A DNA stretch of 64,000 nt from Algoriphagus aestuarii (GTDB lineage Bacteria > Bacteroidota > Bacteroidia > Cytophagales > Cyclobacteriaceae), in assembly GCA_017051695.1 (NCBI GenBank), contig JAFIDK010000008.1, positions 110,485 to 174,484 of the forward strand. Reading direction: 5' to 3'. Under the pieces are notes generated by a model that was given only the letters and a program-made list of their open reading frames with translations, was not told the origin of the DNA and made no database searches. Of the stretch, positions 1 to 8,048 are shown one piece after another; position 1 is the first letter of the stretch, and the number at the start of each line of letters is the position of its first letter. Made by a program: the position numbers and the translations under genes.

Positions 1-587
1 AGATTTTGATGGGGATGAATCCCGATCAATTCTGCCTTTTTCCCTATAAAATGGCGGTTCTCAATACCCTTTCTAGCTAAAAAAGCAGCATAGTCAAATT
101 CCGAAGGATTGGTGGGTTTTTCGACCGGCTCTGGTATCCCCACTACATAAAGGATCATTCCGGGACTTAATTCCACTTCCATTTGATGGTAAATCAAAAC
201 TTTTCCAGAGGCATTTTCCCAATGTTTATCCTGAATTATGGCTCTTACTTCGAGGATGTTTTCCCTGGAATTAGGCTTTTCCAAGTCATATTGGATTACT
301 TCCGCCAAGTATCCATCAGCTTTAGTCCAATCTTTATTTTCAAAAGTTTTTTTATTCCAAGAAGCCAACAAGCCTCCGAATAAAAAAAGACAAACGTAAG
401 CTAAAGAAGCAAGCCCTAAGCTGCCTAATTGTTTCCGGAAAATCAAAAGTCCAAGAAAGTAGAGAATCCAAGCTACACCCAGCGTAATTAGCCAAAAAAC
501 GGGCTTGAATTGAAAATATCGATCGCCAATTATCCCCATTAGCAGAAAGGGCAGATATCGTAAAAATGGAAAGTCTGAAAACCTCAT
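1..587 (-). CDS. comEC: ComEC/Rec2 family DNA-uptake channel, N-terminal part (truncated by window edge)
   Basis: About 195 N-terminal residues are visible, from ATG at 587; the gene continues past the left edge. The protein opens with three closely spaced hydrophobic segments (roughly residues 8-25, 29-48 and 53-72), then a soluble domain containing NPSEFDYAAFLARKGI, a pattern typical of the N-terminal (DUF4131) region of ComEC proteins. ComEC forms the inner-membrane channel that passes single-stranded DNA during natural transformation. comM lies elsewhere in the window (28.6 kb), compatible with a transformable lineage. Identification rests on the N-terminal part alone; the channel and MBL-like domains are out of view. 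Confidence 0.8.
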   Translation of the reverse strand, partial: MRFSDFPFLRYLPFLLMGIIGDRYFQFKPVFWLITLGVAWILYFLGLLIFRKQLGSLGLASLAYVCLFLFGGLLASWNKKTFENKDWTKADGYLAEVIQYDLEKPNSRENILEVRAIIQDKHWENASGKVLIYHQMEVELSPGMILYVVGIPEPVEKPTNPSEFDYAAFLARKGIENRHFIGKKAELIGIHPHQN

Positions 588-638
588 GAAATTTTAAAAA
601 ATTAAAACTTAAGTTACAGATTTTCAGACAAAAAAAAG

Positions 639-776
639 AGGCTGTCTCAAAAGTCTATGATATTGTCAGCCTGAGCGGAGTCGAAGGCTTTATACAGCGT
701 ATTAAGCTACATTTCGATTTCGAGACTCTCGTCTCTCAAGTGCTCAATGTGACAAAAAGAAGTTACGAGACAGCCT
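639..776. repeat. REP/MITE-like palindromic element
   Basis: The outer ends aggctgtctc (639) and gagacagcct (ends 776) are perfect inverted repeats. Inside them the arms continue imperfectly: the left arm reads ...ttgtcagcctgagcgga and the reverse complement of the right arm reads ...ttgtcacattgagcac. The left arm holds cctgagcggagtcgaagg, a motif I recall as common in intergenic repeats of many Bacteroidota. The element fills the gap between the comEC start and the end of the next minus-strand gene, so it could fold as a long hairpin downstream of that gene. No transposase is nearby. Confidence 0.7.
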
Positions 777-797
777 ATTTAAATTATGTTTTCGATC

Positions 798-1367
798 TTA
801 AAATCTATAGCCAAGATTAAATCCTGCATTGAATTCTATGCTGGTAAATCTATCTGAAACCTCATCACTGAAATTTCTACCTACACTGGCAAAAGGCCCA
901 AAAGCGAAATTCTTGGAAAGCTCCCATTTATATCCCGCACCTACCCCGATGATAAAAGCCGTCATATCCGTAGTTACCACCCCTCCATCTCCAGGCTCTT
1001 CAAAATCCCCAAATCGTATTTTAGCTAGCGGAAACAAATAAATATTCCCTTTGTCACTTTCACCAAAGTAGAAATTCATGGATACTTGAACAGAATTAGT
1101 CTTGTATTTCTTCCCTTTCCCCTCAGAGTTAAAGCCAAATCGGTCATTTATAAAGCCTTTGAACTCCAAAGAATGATCATCGCTTAAGTATCTTTCATAT
1201 CCCACTTCAAAGGTCCCATAAAGAATCAGGCTTACAAAGTTTACTTTCACTTCGTTGTTATAGTCCCCGGCATAGCTTTTTCCAGAGCTACTCGAAACCA
1301 CCTCTTGAGCCATGCCCATGCTTATAAAACCAAGCATCATTGCCATTGTAAAAATCGATTTTCTCAT
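798..1367 (-). CDS. Small outer-membrane beta-barrel protein, function unknown
   Basis: 189 aa. Residues 1-20 form a Sec signal peptide ending in MAQ. The rest alternates polar and hydrophobic/aromatic residues in short strands separated by Gly/Asp-rich turns, and the last residue is Phe (LGYRF), as expected for a protein inserted by the BAM machinery. The size suggests an eight-stranded barrel of the OmpW/OmpX or DUF3575 kind. No ligand-binding or catalytic motif is visible. It is monocistronic, with its 3' end next to the palindrome at 639-776. Outer-membrane location is inferred from composition; substrate or role cannot be stated. Confidence 0.65.
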   Translation of the reverse strand: MRKSIFTMAMMLGFISMGMAQEVVSSSSGKSYAGDYNNEVKVNFVSLILYGTFEVGYERYLSDDHSLEFKGFINDRFGFNSEGKGKKYKTNSVQVSMNFYFGESDKGNIYLFPLAKIRFGDFEEPGDGGVVTTDMTAFIIGVGAGYKWELSKNFAFGPFASVGRNFSDEVSDRFTSIEFNAGFNLGYRF

Positions 1368-1399
1368 AGTTATTTAGTTTTCAAAGGTTAATACAATTC

Positions 1400-1831
1400 T
1401 TAAGCAAGCTGCATTTTATAGTGTAAGATGTTACATTCTTCGAAAATATTTCCAACTTTCTTAAAGTTAAATTTACTATAAAGTGGGACAGCGGAGATCT
1501 GGGCATGTAAATATTTCAATTTCCCTTCCGTACCTGAGTCTGATTTAATATCTGTCAGCACAGTTTCTACCAAAGCCTGTCCTACTCCTTTACCTCGTGC
1601 TTCTTTCAATACGGCAAATCGTTCCAGCTTCACACCATTCTCGGTTATTCTCCATCTTGCTGTTCCTACTGGAACTCCGTCCAATGTGGCCAGAAAATGA
1701 CTGGACGTGTTCTCAAACTCATCGTACTCATCTTCAGCCGCAACCTCCTGCTCTTCTACAAAAACTTTTTTCCGGATCGAAAAAACTTCATTTAGATCCT
1801 CTTCAGTTGATATTTTTTCTACCCGCAGCAT
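1400..1831 (-). CDS. GNAT family N-acetyltransferase
   Basis: 143 aa. The acetyl-CoA binding loop is seen as KEARGKGVGQALV (motif A, R/Q-x-x-G-x-G/A), preceded by the strand LERFAVL and followed by a typical motif B around LHAQISAVPLYSKFNFKKVG. The overall pattern resembles the short YjcF/ElaA-type GNAT proteins. The acceptor substrate cannot be told from sequence. Its ATG at 1831 lies inside the 3' end of the PhoH gene (29-bp overlap), so the two are probably co-transcribed and translationally coupled. Confidence 0.85.
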   Translation of the reverse strand: MLRVEKISTEEDLNEVFSIRKKVFVEEQEVAAEDEYDEFENTSSHFLATLDGVPVGTARWRITENGVKLERFAVLKEARGKGVGQALVETVLTDIKSDSGTEGKLKYLHAQISAVPLYSKFNFKKVGNIFEECNILHYKMQLA

Positions 1832-2792
1832 CGTGTTTCATTTGATCTTTTTCAGCTTGATCTTTCTCGTAGGCTTCAATAATTGACTTCACCAATTTAT
1901 GCCTGATTACGTCTTTTCCACTTAGGTGAACTACCCCGATCCCTTTCACATTTTTCAAAATCTTTAAAGCTTCAGAAAGTCCGGATTTTTGCCTTACCGG
2001 CAAGTCAACTTGGGTCTGATCACCTGTGATGATTACTTTGGAATTTGGACCCATTCTGGTAAGAAACATTTTGATTTGCTCATTTGTTGTGTTTTGAGCT
2101 TCATCTAGCAAAACAAATGCATCATGGAGTGTACGTCCACGCATGTAAGCTAAAGGTGCAATTTCTATCACCCGGGTTTCTTGATAAAACTTCAGTTTCT
2201 CTGGGGGGACCATATCTGCAAGGGCATCGTATATCGGCCTCAAATAGGGATCCAGTTTCTCCTGTAAGTCTCCCGGCAGGAAACCCAGGTTTTCTCCGGC
2301 CTCCACCGCAGGCCTGGTAATGATAATCCGCTTTACTTCTCTATTCTTTAGTGCCCTAACCGCCAAGGCGACAGCGATATATGTTTTCCCTGTACCAGCT
2401 GGCCCAAGGGCAAAAACCAGGTCATTAGCCATCGCAGATTCCACCAGTTTTCTTTGGTTTGGGGATTTAGGTTTGATCACCAATCCTTTATTGCCAAATA
2501 CAATCACTTGATCACGACTTGCTTCTTCGAATGGAATCCCCTCTACATCCAAATAATCCTTTACATTTTCAGGTGTCAGGTGTCCAAATCTCTCCAGATG
2601 CTCTAGCAAAAGATTCAGCACATCATTGATACGCAGAATCTCAGGAGCTCCTCCTTTAATCCTGATTTCATTTCCTCTGGATACAATTTTACTTTGAGGG
2701 AAAGCAAGTGCGATTTGCTTGATATTTTCATTGGCAGTACCTAAAAACTCAGCCAATGGCACATTTTCTAAAGTGATTACTTTTTCTACCAA
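1803..2792 (-). CDS. phoH: PhoH family RNA-associated ATPase
   Basis: 329 aa. An N-terminal KH-like RNA-binding region (about residues 1-70, with IRIKGGAPEI) precedes a P-loop NTPase core: Walker A GPAGTGKT at residues 130-137, Walker B AFVLLDEAQ near 226-233, and a sensor-like ITGDQTQVDLP segment. PhoH-like ATPases are linked to RNA metabolism and ribosome maturation. The only in-frame initiator before the conserved region is TTG at 2792; an in-frame stop lies ten codons upstream. A TAnnTTTG motif on the minus strand at 2863-2870 could be its promoter. It overlaps the GNAT gene downstream by 29 bp. Confidence 0.92.
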   Translation of the reverse strand: MVEKVITLENVPLAEFLGTANENIKQIALAFPQSKIVSRGNEIRIKGGAPEILRINDVLNLLLEHLERFGHLTPENVKDYLDVEGIPFEEASRDQVIVFGNKGLVIKPKSPNQRKLVESAMANDLVFALGPAGTGKTYIAVALAVRALKNREVKRIIITRPAVEAGENLGFLPGDLQEKLDPYLRPIYDALADMVPPEKLKFYQETRVIEIAPLAYMRGRTLHDAFVLLDEAQNTTNEQIKMFLTRMGPNSKVIITGDQTQVDLPVRQKSGLSEALKILKNVKGIGVVHLSGKDVIRHKLVKSIIEAYEKDQAEKDQMKHDAAGRKNIN

Positions 2793-2838
2793 TCTGTTTT
2801 CTTTGATTAGATTATCCTTTCACGAACGAATAAATTTC

Positions 2839-2846
2839 TATTTTTG
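2839..2846 (+). promoter_or_regulatory. Candidate -7 promoter element (TATTTTTG)
   Basis: TATTTTTG matches the Bacteroidota -7 consensus TAnnTTTG and lies 48 bases before the ATG of the SAM hydroxide adenosyltransferase gene, in the divergent phoH spacer. I could not find a well-spaced -33 TTTG, so the assignment is tentative. Confidence 0.4.
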
Positions 2847-2862
2847 TCCGCAGCTACACTAA

Positions 2863-2870
2863 CAAAAGTA
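2863..2870 (-). promoter_or_regulatory. Candidate -7 promoter element for phoH (TACTTTTG)
   Basis: On the minus strand this reads TACTTTTG, a match to TAnnTTTG, about 70 bases before the TTG start of phoH. It faces away from the + strand element at 2839, fitting a pair of divergent promoters in a 100-bp spacer. No clear -33 box is visible. Confidence 0.4.
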
Positions 2871-2894
2871 CACAATTTTAATTGACATGCTCCT

Positions 2895-3665
2895 ATGGCT
2901 TTGGTGACTTTCCTTTCAGATTTTGGGGATAAAGATTATTACGTACCTGCGGTAAAAGCCAAAATGCTTGCAGTAAATCCACAGTTGAATATCATAGATA
3001 TTTCCCATTCTATAGATACGTTTGACATAGCCCATGCGGCTTTCGTTTTGAGATCGACATTCCGGGAATTCCCAAAAGGGACTGTTCACTTGGTAGCGAT
3101 GAATACTACTGGCGCCTTGACTCAGGGGTACATCGGGATCAAGCTGGAAGAACATATCTTCGTCGGCCCAAATAATGGCGTTTTGAGTTTATTGGCGGAT
3201 CACGATCCCGGCATCATGGTACAGTTTGCAGACATCCATGTCCAGGATTCCACTTTTCCTGCCAAGGATATTTTAGCTCCAATCGCCGCAAAAGTGGCAA
3301 GTGGGGCAGCAATTCATGATTTTGGTGGACCTTTAACAGGTTTCAGAAAACTGATGTCCCGCCAAGCCAAGGCTACAAGAGAACAAATCCTGGGGCATGT
3401 CATCCGAGTAGACAGGTATGGAAACCTCATAACCAATATCCAAAAAGAGGTCTTCGAAAAACTGAATCCCGGTAAGTTCAGCATCGAATTTGGAAGGGAA
3501 GAGCTTTTCCATTTAAACAAAGGCTATGATCAGGTAGAACCGGGAGATTGCTTTGCTTTTTTCAATAGTTTGAACCTATTGGAAATTGGAATCAACCATG
3601 GGCATGGCGCTGATTTACTTGGCTTAAAATATGACAGCGTGGTATTTGTGAATTTCAATCTGTAA
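2895..3665 (+). CDS. SAM hydroxide adenosyltransferase (DUF62 / chlorinase-fluorinase family)
   Basis: 256 aa, full length for the family. The N-terminus TFLSDFGDKDYYV carries the conserved Asp-rich motif of DUF62 proteins, followed by INPxLNIIDISH-like and FVGPNNGVLSLL segments that line the S-adenosylmethionine pocket; the C-terminal domain (about residues 165-256) has RVDRYGNLITNI. Family members hydrolyse SAM to adenosine and methionine using hydroxide; halogenases are rare relatives and nothing here points to halide use. ATG at 2895 is chosen because the conserved strand begins at residue 2. The next gene starts 3 bases after the stop, so the two are probably one operon. Confidence 0.88.
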   Translation: MALVTFLSDFGDKDYYVPAVKAKMLAVNPQLNIIDISHSIDTFDIAHAAFVLRSTFREFPKGTVHLVAMNTTGALTQGYIGIKLEEHIFVGPNNGVLSLLADHDPGIMVQFADIHVQDSTFPAKDILAPIAAKVASGAAIHDFGGPLTGFRKLMSRQAKATREQILGHVIRVDRYGNLITNIQKEVFEKLNPGKFSIEFGREELFHLNKGYDQVEPGDCFAFFNSLNLLEIGINHGHGADLLGLKYDSVVFVNFNL

Positions 3666-3668
3666 GGC

Positions 3669-3968
3669 ATGTTGATCCGAATAGTCAGGATGACTTTCCA
3701 ACCTGAAAATGTCACTGCATTTTTAGAAAATTTTGAACTTCATAAAGAATCTATCAGAAATTTTCCCGGCTGTGAGCATTTAGAGCTGTGGCAAGACGAA
3801 AATCAAAAAAATATTTTCACCACTTACAGCCATTGGGAAAGCGAAGATCACCTGAATCAATACCGTGATTCTGAGTTATTTAAATCTGTTTGGAACTATA
3901 CTAAAGCATTATTTTCAGAAAAACCTTTCGCTTCCAGTTCAAAAAAAATTGAGGAAGTGGTAAAATGA
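3669..3968 (+). CDS. ABM-type (antibiotic biosynthesis monooxygenase-like) small protein
   Basis: 99 aa. A single ferredoxin-like dimeric alpha/beta-barrel domain is suggested by the strand IRIVRMTFQPE, helix FLENFELHKESIRNFPGCEHLELW, and a second half with TYSHWESEDHLNQYRDSELF, the His/Trp pattern usual in this family. Members include heme-degrading and quinone-oxidising enzymes, but many have no known activity and no specific substrate can be assigned. It follows the SAM hydroxide adenosyltransferase gene by 3 bases and precedes the tRNA-Leu. Confidence 0.75.
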   Translation: MLIRIVRMTFQPENVTAFLENFELHKESIRNFPGCEHLELWQDENQKNIFTTYSHWESEDHLNQYRDSELFKSVWNYTKALFSEKPFASSSKKIEEVVK

Positions 3969-4056
3969 GTTTGTAGAAAAAAAATTCTTTACTCATATTT
4001 GCATCCCGTTACGAAAGCAACGGACCGAGATCTTGAGAAATCAGGATTTACCAAAA

Positions 4057-4138
4057 GCCCAGGTGGCGGAATTGGTAGACGCGTTGGTCTCAAACACCAA
4101 TGCCTTCGGGCGTGCCGGTTCGACTCCGGCCCTGGGTA
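4057..4138 (+). tRNA. tRNA-Leu (anticodon CAA)
   Basis: The acceptor stem gcccagg pairs with cctgggt (one G-T pair), the D arm contains ggtagac, the anticodon stem ttggt/accaa holds the loop ctCAAac, and the T arm gccgg-ttcgact-ccggc is perfect. The extra variable arm tgccttcgggcgt is the long class II arm expected of leucine tRNAs. CCA is not encoded. A Rho-independent terminator follows at once. Confidence 0.96.
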
Positions 4139-4140
4139 CT

Positions 4141-4170
4141 AAAGCCTGCTGAAAAGCAGGCTTTTTCTAT
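4141..4170 (+). terminator. Rho-independent terminator after tRNA-Leu
   Basis: aaagcctgc-tgaaaa-gcaggcttt followed by a T-rich run; nine-pair GC-containing stem directly behind the tRNA. Confidence 0.9.
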
Positions 4171-4229
4171 TAAAACCTTTCAATAATGAAGCAATAAAAA
4201 TTACAAATATTATTACTGTCTATTTTTTG

Positions 4230-4610
4230 TCATTTCCACCCAATAAAAATCAAAAACACACCTAGAACTAGTAAAACTATCGAAAGCCCTTTATTTCTAA
4301 TTTTTCTATTATACCAAGAAGCTTCATTATAAGCATTGAAAGACTTTAAAAGAAAACTGGCACCAAAAGTCGCCACATATAAGCCAATAATTGATAGCCA
4401 ATTAATGCTAATGAGAATCATTATTCCTTGCCAAAATAATATTTGGCCACCTAAAATTAACCCCCAATAAAGAACCCTAAATTGAAAGTTTAAATACCCT
4501 CCAAAATACCATCCTTTCTCTTTTTTATCTCTCCTTTTTTCAAGCCAAATTCCCCCACCAAGAATTAGCAAACCGAAAACAAAATGCAAAAACCAATTTT
4601 CGATTTCCAT
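4230..4610 (-). CDS. Small multi-pass membrane protein, unrecognised
   Basis: 126 aa. Hydrophobic segments near residues 7-23, 46-66, 67-88 and 106-124 suggest four membrane passes; short basic loops (EKRRDKKEK, NRKIRNK) suggest which loops face the cytosol. I do not recognise a family. It begins 10 bases after the stop of the FtsX-like permease on the same strand, so it may be the last gene of the ABC exporter operon. Local AT content is higher than in the permease gene. Coding status is supported by length, composition and operon spacing only. Confidence 0.6.
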   Translation of the reverse strand: MEIENWFLHFVFGLLILGGGIWLEKRRDKKEKGWYFGGYLNFQFRVLYWGLILGGQILFWQGIMILISINWLSIIGLYVATFGASFLLKSFNAYNEASWYNRKIRNKGLSIVLLVLGVFLIFIGWK

Positions 4611-4620
4611 TTCTGCTTTT

Positions 4621-7143
4621 TTAATTTCCTCTCAATATCTCCATCGGAGGTTGGATGATGATTTTCCTTCCATTCAGCCATCCCAAAATTATTGTCAACG
4701 CTGTAATCGCCAGATACAAGTAAAGCGCCTCTAACCATGCTCCCCTAAAAGGAATATTGAATAGAAATTCGCTTAATAAATAGGTTGCCAAGAAGGATAA
4801 AATGATCCCCGATAAAGAGGCCAAGCTTCCCAGAAAGAAATATTCCAATGTATTTATTTTGCTGACAATGGCAGAATTCGCTCCTAAAGTCCGGAGCAAA
4901 ATACTTTCCCGCATTCGCTGGTATTTGGAAATAATCAGAGAACTAATTAAAACCAGAACCCCAGTAGCGATACTAAAAAAGGCCATAAACTGGATTACGA
5001 AGCTGATTTTACCAAGAATTTCTTCTAAAGTTGCCACGATCGTACCCAGATTGATAATGGAGATGTTCGGAAAAGTCCTTACGATATCAGCCTGCACATC
5101 AGCCGCCTCTCTGTCATTTTTAGTTTTGGTAATCAGCACGTGAAATTTTGGGGCTTGCTCCAAAACCCCTGTAGGGAACAAAACCAGAAAATTCGTAGAA
5201 ACCTGATTGAATTTCACATCACGGAAGCTACCAATATAGGTTTTGATTGGCCTTCCCTGCACGTTAAACTCTATTTCATCTCCGATTTTCAATCTATTCC
5301 CTTCTGCAAATCCCTTTTCAAAACTCACAAACACAGAATCGCCTCTTGCCCCCATCGGAATCAATTCTCCATCAGTCAATGTTTCCGAATCGATCAAAGT
5401 ATCCCGATATGTCACACGAAATTCCCGGTTATAAATCCATCTAGAGTAATCCTCTTCATCCGGAAGTTCTTCATTGGCTTGTTTATCTATGCCATTGATC
5501 GAGTTTAACTGCATCGTCACAATTGCCACTTCTTGCATTATCGGCAAATCTCTCGACTTTACTTTCTCTTTGACATCTTCAAGTTGCGCTGTCTGAATAT
5601 CAAACATCAGCATATTAGGCTGATCTTCTTTATCTGCAAACCTCGCTTCTTCAAGCAATTGATTCTGAAGAAAAAAGAGCGTAGAAATCATCGCTGTTCC
5701 CAATCCAATGGTGGCTATCAAAGAGACAGTCTGGTTATTTGGCCGATACAGGTTTGCCAATGACTGGCGCAGCGGATAAGAAAATGACAAAGGAAGAAAC
5801 TTCCGTACTGCCCAGATGATACCTTGGGCAATTCCCCATAAAATACCAAAAGCAAATACAACAAATGCGGTAAAGCCAAAAGCAAACATCACATCATCTA
5901 AGAGGTAAAAACTAAAACCCCAAATGAAAGTGAGGATTGCCAAAATAACCAACCACCGAAGTGGATCTTTTAACAAAGTGGTGTCAGCTGTTTCGGGTCT
6001 CAAAGTAGCCATTGGTGATACATTTCTCACTTTTAGCAAAGGTAAAAGCGCAAACAACACCGAAACGAATAAGCCAGTAATGACACCAAAACCTACAGAG
6101 AGCCATGAAATCCCAAAACTTACCTCCACCGGAAGAAAATCAGAGAAAACAGCAGGTAGTACGTATTGCAAGAGGGTACCTAAGAAAGCTCCTAAAACCG
6201 CCCCTACCAGTCCCATGATTTTGATTTCGGTAAGGTAAATCAACAAAACATCCCGGGAAGAAATTCCAAGGCATCTCAAGACTGCCACCGAAGCAAGCTT
6301 TTCCTTTACAAAGACATTGACCGCACTTGCAACGCCTACACATCCCAAAAGCAAGGCAATAAATGCCACTAAACTCAAAAAATTGGACATGTTCGCAAAG
6401 GACCGTCCCGTAGAACGTTTTTGATCTTCTACGGTATCCGCATCTACCCGGTCTATCTCCCACTGGTCTTCAAATGGCTTTATCAACTCGTCCACATTCG
6501 TGGCAGGAGCAAACTGGTAATACCGGCTATAATTCACCCGGCTTCCATACTGGACAAGCCCTGTTTCTTCCAGGTATTCCATTGGTATATAAACTGCCGG
6601 TGCCACAGTCGCAGTAATTCCCGTTTGGCCCGGAACAGCTTGAAGTTCACCGGCAACAGTAAATTCCACCATTCCGACTTTAATCTGATCTCCCACCTCT
6701 GCTCCAAACTGAGCTAAAAGTGCTTTTTCCACCAAGGCTTTTTTTCCTCCACTTCGAAAATCTGCATCTCCGGAAACAGGAATAGTTTCTAAAAAACCAT
6801 AAAATGGAAAAGCGCCTTCCAAAGCACGAACTTGAGTCAATCGACTTGCTCCGGTTTTGGGATAAGCGACCATAGAAGCAAAGTTTACTTCGGAGGCAGT
6901 TTCTATCGCAATGGAATCCACAGGTTGATCACCCAGTGGCTGATTGTTTTCCAAAACCAAATCTGCACCAAGCAACTCCTTGGCCTGATTATCAATATCA
7001 TTTGTCAGGTTTTCACCAAAACTGCTGATCGCTACCAATGCAGCAATCCCTACTACAATGGAGCTGACAAAGAGTAATAGTCTGGAGATGTTTTTCCTGA
7101 AATCCCGGAAAGCCATCTTAATAATCCATCCAAAATCAGGCAT
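4621..7143 (-). CDS. ABC exporter permease with two FtsX domains (YbbP-like)
   Basis: 840 aa. The protein has an N-terminal membrane anchor (about residues 17-40), a large extracytoplasmic domain, three helices with the FtsX-type VAFIALLLGCVGVASAVNVFVKEK and VAVLRCLGIS, a central hydrophobic block near 395-470, a second soluble domain, and a C-terminal FtsX repeat (SKYQRMRESILLRTLGA). This ten-helix plan is that of E. coli YbbP. Such permeases work with LolD/YbbA-type ATPases, probably moving hydrophobic molecules or acting mechanically in the envelope. Its ATG overlaps the ATPase gene by 8 bases, which supports one complex. The substrate is unknown. Confidence 0.88.
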   Translation of the reverse strand: MPDFGWIIKMAFRDFRKNISRLLLFVSSIVVGIAALVAISSFGENLTNDIDNQAKELLGADLVLENNQPLGDQPVDSIAIETASEVNFASMVAYPKTGASRLTQVRALEGAFPFYGFLETIPVSGDADFRSGGKKALVEKALLAQFGAEVGDQIKVGMVEFTVAGELQAVPGQTGITATVAPAVYIPMEYLEETGLVQYGSRVNYSRYYQFAPATNVDELIKPFEDQWEIDRVDADTVEDQKRSTGRSFANMSNFLSLVAFIALLLGCVGVASAVNVFVKEKLASVAVLRCLGISSRDVLLIYLTEIKIMGLVGAVLGAFLGTLLQYVLPAVFSDFLPVEVSFGISWLSVGFGVITGLFVSVLFALLPLLKVRNVSPMATLRPETADTTLLKDPLRWLVILAILTFIWGFSFYLLDDVMFAFGFTAFVVFAFGILWGIAQGIIWAVRKFLPLSFSYPLRQSLANLYRPNNQTVSLIATIGLGTAMISTLFFLQNQLLEEARFADKEDQPNMLMFDIQTAQLEDVKEKVKSRDLPIMQEVAIVTMQLNSINGIDKQANEELPDEEDYSRWIYNREFRVTYRDTLIDSETLTDGELIPMGARGDSVFVSFEKGFAEGNRLKIGDEIEFNVQGRPIKTYIGSFRDVKFNQVSTNFLVLFPTGVLEQAPKFHVLITKTKNDREAADVQADIVRTFPNISIINLGTIVATLEEILGKISFVIQFMAFFSIATGVLVLISSLIISKYQRMRESILLRTLGANSAIVSKINTLEYFFLGSLASLSGIILSFLATYLLSEFLFNIPFRGAWLEALYLYLAITALTIILGWLNGRKIIIQPPMEILRGN

Positions 7144-7813
7144 GTTCCCCCTCCTGTATTTTACCTCCTTTGATATGAATGATTCGCTGGGTTTTGGCTG
7201 CTAACTCCAGGTCATGAGTCACCAAAACCAAAGTGGTGCCTTGTTCTTTATTTAGGTCAAAAATCAATTTTTCAATCATTTCTCCAGTTTCCGTATCTAA
7301 ATTTCCCGTTGGTTCATCTGCAAAAAGAATTTTAGGCTCATTGGCAAATGCCCTGGCGATAGAAACACGTTGTTGCTCGCCACCGGAAAGCTGAGTCGGA
7401 TAGTGTGTAGCACGGTCACCCAAACCTACTTTGTTTAGAAGATCTTGGGCTTTGGTGCGTGCATCTTTTCTTTTTTTCAGCTCTAGGGGGACCATGACAT
7501 TTTCCAAAGCAGTCAAAGTTGGTAGCAATTGAAAATTCTGAAAAATAAATCCTACATGTTGGTTTCGGACTGCTGCTCTCTGGTCTTCATTCATGGATTG
7601 CAGATTTTCACCATTAAGACTCACATGGCCGGTACTTGCGGAATCCAAACCTGCGCAGAGTCCAAGCAACGTCGTCTTGCCACTACCTGAAGGTCCCACG
7701 ATGGAGATAATTTCTCCGGCAAGTATATCAAAATTAACTTCGTCTAGGACAGTCAGTTTTCTGCTGCCGCTTTGGTAAACCTTGCTCAGGTTTGAAACTG
7801 ATAAAATATTCAT
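7136..7813 (-). CDS. ABC transporter ATP-binding protein (YbbA/LolD-like)
   Basis: 225 aa from ATG at 7813; a longer reading back to 7924 adds 37 residues unlike any ABC ATPase, so the shorter start is preferred. Walker A GPSGSGKTT, signature LSGGEQQRVSIARA, Walker B ILFADEPTGNLD and the H-loop VTHDLELA are all intact. Short ATPases of this subfamily pair with FtsX-type permeases, and the permease gene overlaps the 3' end. A TesA-like esterase gene lies divergently upstream, reproducing the E. coli ybbA-ybbP/tesA neighbourhood. Confidence 0.93.
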   Translation of the reverse strand: MNILSVSNLSKVYQSGSRKLTVLDEVNFDILAGEIISIVGPSGSGKTTLLGLCAGLDSASTGHVSLNGENLQSMNEDQRAAVRNQHVGFIFQNFQLLPTLTALENVMVPLELKKRKDARTKAQDLLNKVGLGDRATHYPTQLSGGEQQRVSIARAFANEPKILFADEPTGNLDTETGEMIEKLIFDLNKEQGTTLVLVTHDLELAAKTQRIIHIKGGKIQEGEHA

Positions 7814-8048
7814 AGGTGAAAACAAGAGAGTGAAGGGTTGAGCTAAAAGATAACGGATAACCCTCTGAATAGTTGGTGGAAGATAGCAATCAAGGCCTAA
7901 TTCAACAAATAAGACTAGATCCACTTGATAAATGGGTCAATTTTCAACTGATCAAGCCCATTTTTATAAGGTAATTCAGAATAATCGAACCTTTTGGCTT
8001 AAAATTCCTTTTCGGTATATAGTTTTACATACCAATTTCCTGATCTCT

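Noticed and set aside
2895-3665. Possible fluorinase or chlorinase
   Set aside because: The family name includes halogenases, but the sequence and housekeeping neighbourhood fit the common SAM hydroxide adenosyltransferase.
7814-7924. Longer start of the YbbA-like ATPase
   Set aside because: The added 37 residues are unlike ABC ATPases, and the conserved domain starts exactly at ATG 7813.
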